From the NCBI GenBank assembly GCA_025934635.1, contig JAICWX010000052.1, positions 1-38,295 on the forward strand: 38,295 nucleotides of DNA, given 5' to 3'. A model generated the notes under the pieces. It made no database searches. It worked only from the letters and a program-made list of their open reading frames with translations, and was not told the DNA's origin. The stretch comes from Streptosporangiaceae bacterium. Lineage in GTDB: Bacteria; Actinomycetota; Actinomycetes; Streptosporangiales; Streptosporangiaceae. Each line of letters starts with the position of its first letter. The stretch's first letter is position 1. Below are positions 34,149 through 38,295 of this stretch, piece after piece. The position numbers and the translations under genes are program-made.

Positions 34149-34552
34149 TCAGGCGGAAGGCTCGGTCGCGCCTGACCTCAGGACGCCCGCGAATTCGATG
34201 CCCTGGTGCAGGAGCTGACCACCCTCCCACCGCAGGAACCCGCCGGGCGCGAAGATGATGGCGTGGATGTTGCGGTCGGCTCGACCTTCTCTTCGGTGGC
34301 GATGACACCATCGGCGAGCCAGACGTTGCCGTCCGGGTCCACGGACCCTTCAAGATCGATGACCTGCACGGTCTGCCTCATGCTCATGTCCCCGCCGCCG
34401 CGGTGGGTGATGCGGGTTCCGGGCGGGAAGCAGATCGCGCCCCGGCCATCGGTCACCCGCAGGCACAAGTCGCCTTCCTTGCCGGGCTCGAGGCGCCAGC
34501 CGTAAATCTCGGCGTCGCGACGGTCGAAGACAGGCACGCCGGGCTCCATCAT
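34149..34552 (-). pseudogene. Small gene with a probable frameshift, function unknown
   Basis: From the ATG at 34552, preceded by a GAGGAGGA site, the protein reads PVFDRRDAEIYGWRLEPGKEGDLCLR and on to WLADGVIATEEKVE. The frame then turns into a Ser/Thr/Arg-rich tail ending at 34178. The neighbouring frame continues naturally from about 34278 as HAIIFAPGGFLRWEGGQ and ends at 34149, right before the terminator. One missing base near 34278 explains this. The full product would be about 134 residues, a small beta-rich protein I cannot name. It is divergent from the XRE regulator. A sequencing error is also possible. Confidence 0.6.
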
Positions 34553-34749
34553 GGAGTCCTCCTCTATGTGGGTAAACGCGGACGCCGTGGCCAGCAGGTA
34601 ACCCGGCTGTGTGACCGCGAACGCCCGCACCTGGTTGATGATTCGGATGACGACGCGCCGCCCGGCGGGGCGCGTCTCGTTCCCTGGCAGCCCGGACATG
34701 ATGGCGCATAGGCTGGCAGTAGGTAACGGAACGATCCCGAGGTTAGCCG

Positions 34750-35991
34750 ATGCTTGATGACCTCGCCGGCAAGAGAACCGGCGAGCGCATCCAGATCCTG
34801 CGGGAGCGCAGGGGTCTGTCCCGGCCGGTGCTGGCCGGGCTGGTCGGCATGTCCGCCTCCTGGCTGAAGGGCATCGAGCGCGGCACCAGGCTCCCGCCCC
34901 GCCTGCCGCTGCTGGTCAAACTGGCCGAGGCGCTGGCCGTGGGCGACTTGGCCGTGCTGGCTGGCACCGACATGGACCTGGGCGGCGCCGCCTCGGTGCC
35001 GGTGTCCTCGTTCGCCCGCATTCCCCACGACGCGGTACCAGCGATCAGGGAGGCCGTCCGCGATCCGCTGCTGACCGTGCCCGCCAGCCCGGTGGACGTG
35101 GCCGCGCTAGCGTCCAGGACGGCCGATGCCTGGCTGCTGTGGCACCAGTCGGCCGAGCATCGCACCGACGTGGGCCGCATCCTGCCCAGGCTGGTCACCG
35201 ACGCCCGGATCGCGGCCAGGGTAGCCGAGGACGCCGACCGGCGGGCCGCCAGCGCGGTGCTGGCTGACGTGTACGCCCTGGTGCAGCACGAGGTGGTCTG
35301 GGCCAGCGAGGCCGAGCTGACCTGGACGGCGGCTGACCGGGCGATGACCGCCGCGCAGGATGCCGACACCCCGGCCGCGCTGGCCGGGGCCGCGTGGACG
35401 CTGGGCATGGTGCAGCGCTCGGCCGGTGACACTGACGCCGCGCTCACCCTCGCCGAGGAGGCGGCGGACCTGCTCGAACCGCGCCTGGAGGACGCCGACG
35501 ACGAGCTGCGGGCGCTGTACGGCGCGCTCCAGCTGCACGCCGCGACCACAGCCGCCAGGGCCGGGCGTGAGGGGGACGCCTGGCGACACTGGGACGCCGC
35601 CAGCGGCACGGCGGAGCGGCTGCCCGGCGGGTACTACCATCCGTGGGTCATGTTCGGCACGGCCAACGTGAAGCTGCACGCGGTCTCGATCTCCGCCGAC
35701 CTGTCCCGGTCGGCCGAGGCGCGCAACCGGGCCGAGGACATCGACCCGGACGAGATCCCGAGCCGGGAGCGGCGCGGGCGCCTGGGCGTCGAGATCGCCC
35801 GGTCCTACCACCAGAAGCGCGACTACCCGGCCATGCTGCATTTCCTGGAGACGGCCTACCAGACCTCGGCCGACTCGGTGCGCTACTCCCCGACCGCCCG
35901 CCAGATGACCGCTGACGCGGTGGACCACGGCGGCGCGCTGATCAGCCGCAGGGCGCGCTCCCTGGCCGGGAGCATCGGCCTGCCCCTCTAG
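34750..35991 (+). CDS. XRE-family regulator with C-terminal TPR-like helices
   Basis: A 413-residue protein. The N-terminal helix-turn-helix spans about 10-66 (RIQILRERRGLSRPVLAGLVGMSASWLKGIERGTRLPP). The rest is a helical-repeat sensor domain (for example AALAGAAWTLGMVQRSAGDTDAALTLAEEAADLL), the layout of regulators that bind small peptides or control integrative elements in actinomycetes. A GAGGT site lies seven bases before the ATG. It is followed by two small co-directional genes and lies in the accessory patch next to tRNA-Leu. The ligand is unknown. Confidence 0.88.
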   Translation: MLDDLAGKRTGERIQILRERRGLSRPVLAGLVGMSASWLKGIERGTRLPPRLPLLVKLAEALAVGDLAVLAGTDMDLGGAASVPVSSFARIPHDAVPAIREAVRDPLLTVPASPVDVAALASRTADAWLLWHQSAEHRTDVGRILPRLVTDARIAARVAEDADRRAASAVLADVYALVQHEVVWASEAELTWTAADRAMTAAQDADTPAALAGAAWTLGMVQRSAGDTDAALTLAEEAADLLEPRLEDADDELRALYGALQLHAATTAARAGREGDAWRHWDAASGTAERLPGGYYHPWVMFGTANVKLHAVSISADLSRSAEARNRAEDIDPDEIPSRERRGRLGVEIARSYHQKRDYPAMLHFLETAYQTSADSVRYSPTARQMTADAVDHGGALISRRARSLAGSIGLPL

Positions 35992-36102
35992 CCGGGGGGT
36001 GCAAGGTGCGCCCCCTGCCTGGGGTGCGCGCTCCGCCCCGGTCCCTCCCCGTGATCTTGCCTACCGTCGCCGATGGCGGAGTGATCCAGGTGACGGGAGA
36101 CG

Positions 36103-36333
36103 ATGCAGATGGGCAGGGCAGCCGCAGCCAGCGGGCCGGGTGACCCGTTCGCGGTCGATGAGGACGCGGCGCTGGCCGAGCTGGAGCTGGCGTGGTCCTA
36201 CGGCGGCTACCACGCCTTCTCCGCCGGCGACGGGCACTGGTGCGCGGTCAGCAGCACGGGCGAGGTGCTGACCGGCACCACCCCTGACGAGCTGGACCGG
36301 GCCATCCGGGCGCACTGGGCGGCCTGGCAGTGA
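36103..36333 (+). CDS. Small accessory protein of unknown function
   Basis: A 76-residue protein with ELAWSYGGYHAFSAGDGHWCAVSSTGE followed by a helical TPDELDRAIRAHW end. The last part resembles short proteins often encoded near XRE regulators in actinomycete integrative elements. A GGGAGA site precedes the ATG. Its stop overlaps the next start (GTGA). Confidence 0.65.
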   Translation: MQMGRAAAASGPGDPFAVDEDAALAELELAWSYGGYHAFSAGDGHWCAVSSTGEVLTGTTPDELDRAIRAHWAAWQ

Positions 36334-36560
36334 AGGACCCGGCGGCGCTCGATGACCTGCGCTGGCACTGGGGCGAGGCGTACCTGTTCCGCCAGGTCGG
36401 CAGCCGATGGGTAGCCCAGCGGCGCGACTCGCACGCCACGATCAGCGCTGACGGCCCTGAGCCGCTGCTCGGGCTGGTCAAGAAGGACTACGCCGCCCAC
36501 CCGGTACCGAGGGACACCAGGCCGTGCCGGTTCCGACCCGACGCCGAGTCACCCACCTGA
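36330..36560 (+). CDS. Small accessory protein coupled to the previous gene
   Basis: A 76-residue protein with LRWHWGEAYLFRQVGSRWVAQRRD and the end LLGLVKKDYAAHPVPRD. I recall this pattern (Trp-Gly-x-Ala-Tyr, then Arg-Arg-Asp, then Asp-Tyr and Pro-Val-Pro-Arg) from accessory genes near element regulators in actinomycetes. The GTG start overlaps the previous stop by four bases. The function is unknown. Confidence 0.65.
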   Translation: MKDPAALDDLRWHWGEAYLFRQVGSRWVAQRRDSHATISADGPEPLLGLVKKDYAAHPVPRDTRPCRFRPDAESPT

Positions 36561-37001
36561 GCACCGGACAGATGCAATGCCTATCCGCCCAGGTCATAAG
36601 CGGCTCGTGTCACGTCCCCGCCAGGCCGTCATGCGGCTGGCCAGGGCGGGCGGCCCCATGCCCTGCCAGAGTCAGGGCAGCTCGCGCCTATCGCGGCATC
36701 ATGCGCGCGGTGTCTCGCGCGTCGGTGCCGCCGTCCTCGTAGCCCAGCGGCGGCTGGTCGCCGTACACCGCGCGCCGGTCGCTGACCGGCCTGGCGGCCT
36801 CGCCGGGCGGCAGCTGCTTGTGTCCGGGGCCTGGCCCGGCTGAGGTGCTGACGGCCACGGTCAGGAACACGTCGGCCAACGGCGGGCTGATGCGCTCCTC
36901 GGCGCGTCCGGCCTCGCGCTGGCCCTTGGTGGCTGGTATCACGCCGGTATCAGGCTGGCCCGCACGAGCCGCCGGTAAGCCGCTGACCTGGGAGAACCGG
37001 G
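36561..37001. other. Stretch between the accessory genes and tRNA-Leu
   Basis: Apart from one minus-strand frame (36688-36942, listed separately) I see no gene. If the patch is an old integrated element, this is its tRNA-proximal end. Confidence 0.5.
36688..36942 (-). CDS. Possible small gene running out of the tRNA-Leu flank
   Basis: An 84-residue frame from a GTG at 36942, with consistent GC third positions in the last 65 codons and an acidic, Gly-rich end (VYGDQPPLGYEDGGTDARDTARMM). The frame stays open upstream almost to the tRNA 3' end, so the real start is uncertain and the gene may have been cut there. I do not recognise it. Confidence 0.4.
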   Translation of the reverse strand: MIPATKGQREAGRAEERISPPLADVFLTVAVSTSAGPGPGHKQLPPGEAARPVSDRRAVYGDQPPLGYEDGGTDARDTARMMPR

Positions 37002-37084
37002 TGCGGGCGGGGGGATTTGAACCCCCACGGTGTCGCCACCAACAGGACCTAAACCTGCCGCGTATGCCATTTCGCCACGCCCGC
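37002..37084 (-). tRNA. tRNA-Leu (anticodon UAG)
   Basis: An 83-base cloverleaf with acceptor arms GCGGGCG and CGCCCGC, discriminator A, D-arm TGGCGAAATGGCATACGC, anticodon stem GCAGG/CCTGT around loop TTTAGGT, a variable arm of class II size (GGTGGCGACACC) and T-arm GGGGGTTCAAATCCCCC. The 3' CCA is not encoded. The anticodon UAG reads CUA. It lies after bcp on the same strand. Confidence 0.93.
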
Positions 37085-37088
37085 GTTC

Positions 37089-37113
37089 GCGCCCGGCGGC
37101 TACCGCCGGGCGC
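37089..37113 (-). terminator. Hairpin between bcp and tRNA-Leu
   Basis: Perfect 11-bp arms GCGCCCGGCGG and CCGCCGGGCGC with a three-base loop lie 17 bp past the bcp stop. Confidence 0.8.
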
Positions 37114-37130
37114 TGGTAAAACCGTACCGC

Positions 37131-37601
37131 CTAGGCGCCGACTTCGGCGCGCAGCCGGGCGACGTGGCCGGTGGCCTTAACGCCGTACAGCGCTTTCTCG
37201 ATGGCGCCGTCCGCACCGACCACGAAGGTGGACCTGATCACGCCGACGACGGTCTTGCCGTAGAGCTTTTTCTCGCCGTAGGCGCCGTAGGCCTCGAGCA
37301 CGGCATGGTCGGGGTCGGACAGCAGCGGGAAGGTCAGCCCCTCTTTGTCCCGGAACCTGGCCAGCTTGGCCGGCTTGTCGGGCGAGATGCCGAGCACGGT
37401 GATGCCCGCGGAGTTCAGGTCGGCCAGGCTGTCCCGGAAATCGCAGGCCTGCTTGGTGCAGCCAGGCGTCATCGCGGCCGGGTAGAAGTAAACGATCACC
37501 CGCTGGCCGCGGAACGAGGCCAGCGACACCTGCTTCTCGTCGGCGTCCAGCAAGGTGAACTCGGGGGCCGGGTCGCCCGGCGCCAGCCGCTGGTCCGTCA
37601 T
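37131..37601 (-). CDS. bcp: Thioredoxin-dependent peroxiredoxin (Bcp/PrxQ type)
   Basis: A 156-residue thiol peroxidase that reduces hydrogen peroxide and alkyl hydroperoxides. The peroxidatic Cys lies in TPGCTKQACDFRD, with the resolving Cys five residues later as in the alpha-helical Bcp subtype. PAPEFTLLDADEKQVSLASFRGQRVIVYFYP and VIRSTFVVGADGAI are standard. Its ATG overlaps the rdgB stop by four bases (ATGA), and a GGGAGGG site lies just before it. Confidence 0.95.
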   Translation of the reverse strand: MTDQRLAPGDPAPEFTLLDADEKQVSLASFRGQRVIVYFYPAAMTPGCTKQACDFRDSLADLNSAGITVLGISPDKPAKLARFRDKEGLTFPLLSDPDHAVLEAYGAYGEKKLYGKTVVGVIRSTFVVGADGAIEKALYGVKATGHVARLRAEVGA

Positions 37602-38245
37602 ATGCCCTCCCGTGATTGTGCGAGTGCGGCGGTGATGAACGGGACCAGCGCGCGGAAAGCGCGGCCGCGGTGGCTGATCGCGTCCTTGGCCTCGGCGGTC
37701 ATCTCGGCCGTGGTCTGCTCGAAGCCGTCGGGCAGGAAGATGGGGTCGTAGCCGAAGCCGCCGGTGCCGCGCGGTGCCCGGATCAGCCGGCCCTCGACCT
37801 GCCCGGTGACCACCCACTCGCGGGCGCCGGGTCCCGGCCCGACCAGGGCGGCGGCGCAGGTGAACCGCGCACCGAGCCGGGGGTCGGGCACGTCGCGAAC
37901 CTGGGCCAGGACCAGCTCCAGGTTGGCCCGGTCGTCGCCGTGCCCGCCGGCCCAGCGGGCGGACAGCACCCCGGGCATGCCGTTGAGCGCGTCTACGCAC
38001 AGGCCGGAGTCGTCGGAGACCGCGGGCAGGCCGGTATAGTCCGCGATCGCGCGCGCCTTGAGCAGCGCGTTCGCCTCGAACGTGGCCCCGGTCTCCGGTA
38101 CCTCGGGCGCGCCCGGGAACTCGTCGAGGCCGACCAGCTTGACCGCGCCGCCGTGGTCGGCGGCGGCCAGGATGCGGGCCAGCTCGCGCAGCTTGGCGGC
38201 GTTCCTGGTGGCCAGGACGACGGCGTCAGCGGCCATGCGGATCAC
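37598..38245 (-). CDS. rdgB: XTP/dITP pyrophosphatase (non-canonical purine NTP hydrolase)
   Basis: A Ham1/RdgB house-cleaning enzyme that hydrolyses dITP and XTP to monophosphates. Motifs are VLATRNAAKLRELARIL at the N-terminus, TGATFEANALLKARAIA, SDDSGLCVDALNGMPGVLSARWAGG and TGGFGYDPIFLPDG, ending with AISHRGRAFRAL. GTG at 38245 overlaps the stop of the preceding frame (GTGA); an ATG three codons later is the alternative. Coupled to bcp downstream. Confidence 0.94.
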   Translation of the reverse strand: MIRMAADAVVLATRNAAKLRELARILAAADHGGAVKLVGLDEFPGAPEVPETGATFEANALLKARAIADYTGLPAVSDDSGLCVDALNGMPGVLSARWAGGHGDDRANLELVLAQVRDVPDPRLGARFTCAAALVGPGPGAREWVVTGQVEGRLIRAPRGTGGFGYDPIFLPDGFEQTTAEMTAEAKDAISHRGRAFRALVPFITAALAQSREGI

Positions 38246-38295
38246 ATCCGGCTGGGCAGGCCGACCCGCAGCCCGTGCGGCGATAAGGCCAGCGC
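38242..38295 (-). CDS. Possible 3' end of an upstream gene (partial)
   Basis: An open frame enters from the right edge and ends LRVGLPSRM with TGA overlapping the rdgB GTG. In actinobacteria rph (RNase PH) often precedes rdgB, but 17 residues are too few to identify this end. Confidence 0.4.
   Translation of the reverse strand, partial: ALALSPHGLRVGLPSRM

Overview
This window comes from a high-GC Gram-positive chromosome, almost certainly an actinomycete (Actinomycetota). Nearly every codon ends in G or C. Many starts are GTG, and some genes look leaderless. The gene families are typical of the group: MarR, ROK, DeoR and XRE regulators, an ECF42-type sigma factor with a YCII/DGPF partner, a GT87 mannosyltransferase, DUF3618, and a HelD-family RNA polymerase ATPase. 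No species can be named from the sequence alone. I had no search tools, so every family call is by recognition of motifs.

Layout. (1) 1-1,108: a lipoprotein and a ferritin-like DUF4439 protein on the plus strand. (2) 1,497-8,038: a minus-strand series of a 316-residue protein of unknown function, a ROK regulator, a HelD/HelR-like ATPase, a small protein and an amidase. (3) 8,223-11,358: a MarR regulator, a two-domain GNAT acetyltransferase and a secreted S33 peptidase. (4) 11,422-17,706: a ribose/fructose-type sugar ABC importer (binding lipoprotein, permease, single ATPase), a 2.3-kb intergenic region with a perfect LacI-type operator, and a DeoR regulator. (5) 17,786-21,600: the isoprenoid and membrane-protease cluster dxr, site-2 protease, ispG. 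(6) 21,682-28,224: a secreted alkaline-phosphatase-like enzyme, pterin carbinolamine dehydratase, gcvT-gcvH, DUF3618, a decayed glucose-dehydrogenase-type pseudogene and a VOC protein. (7) 28,241-32,956: a DHA2 exporter, the sigma factor, its YCII partner and a mannosyltransferase. (8) 33,011-38,295: a secreted protein, then a 3-kb accessory patch (frameshifted gene, XRE regulator, small genes), then tRNA-Leu, bcp and rdgB.

The dxr, protease, ispG, GNAT and DUF4439 genes are normally neighbours in actinobacteria. Here the sugar-transport block and the peptidase separate ispG from the acetyltransferase, so the ancestral cluster has been opened by insertion or rearrangement. The accessory patch next to tRNA-Leu has the geometry of an old integrated element: a degenerate copy of the tRNA 3' end lies 3.2 kb away in the same orientation.

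The most unusual signal is a family of paired 25-bp palindromes at three intergenic loci (about 1.33, 15.67 and 27.69 kb). Each locus has two direct copies exactly 31 bp apart, each with 11-base arms around a CTC/GAG loop, and the arms vary partly in a compensating way. No feature class I know explains them. A second theme is short tandem repeats. Inside intact genes their periods are multiples of three (three unrelated genes share a 15-bp period). In pseudogenes and spacers the periods are 17, 19, 20 or 22 bp, and one 20-bp duplication visibly breaks a gene.
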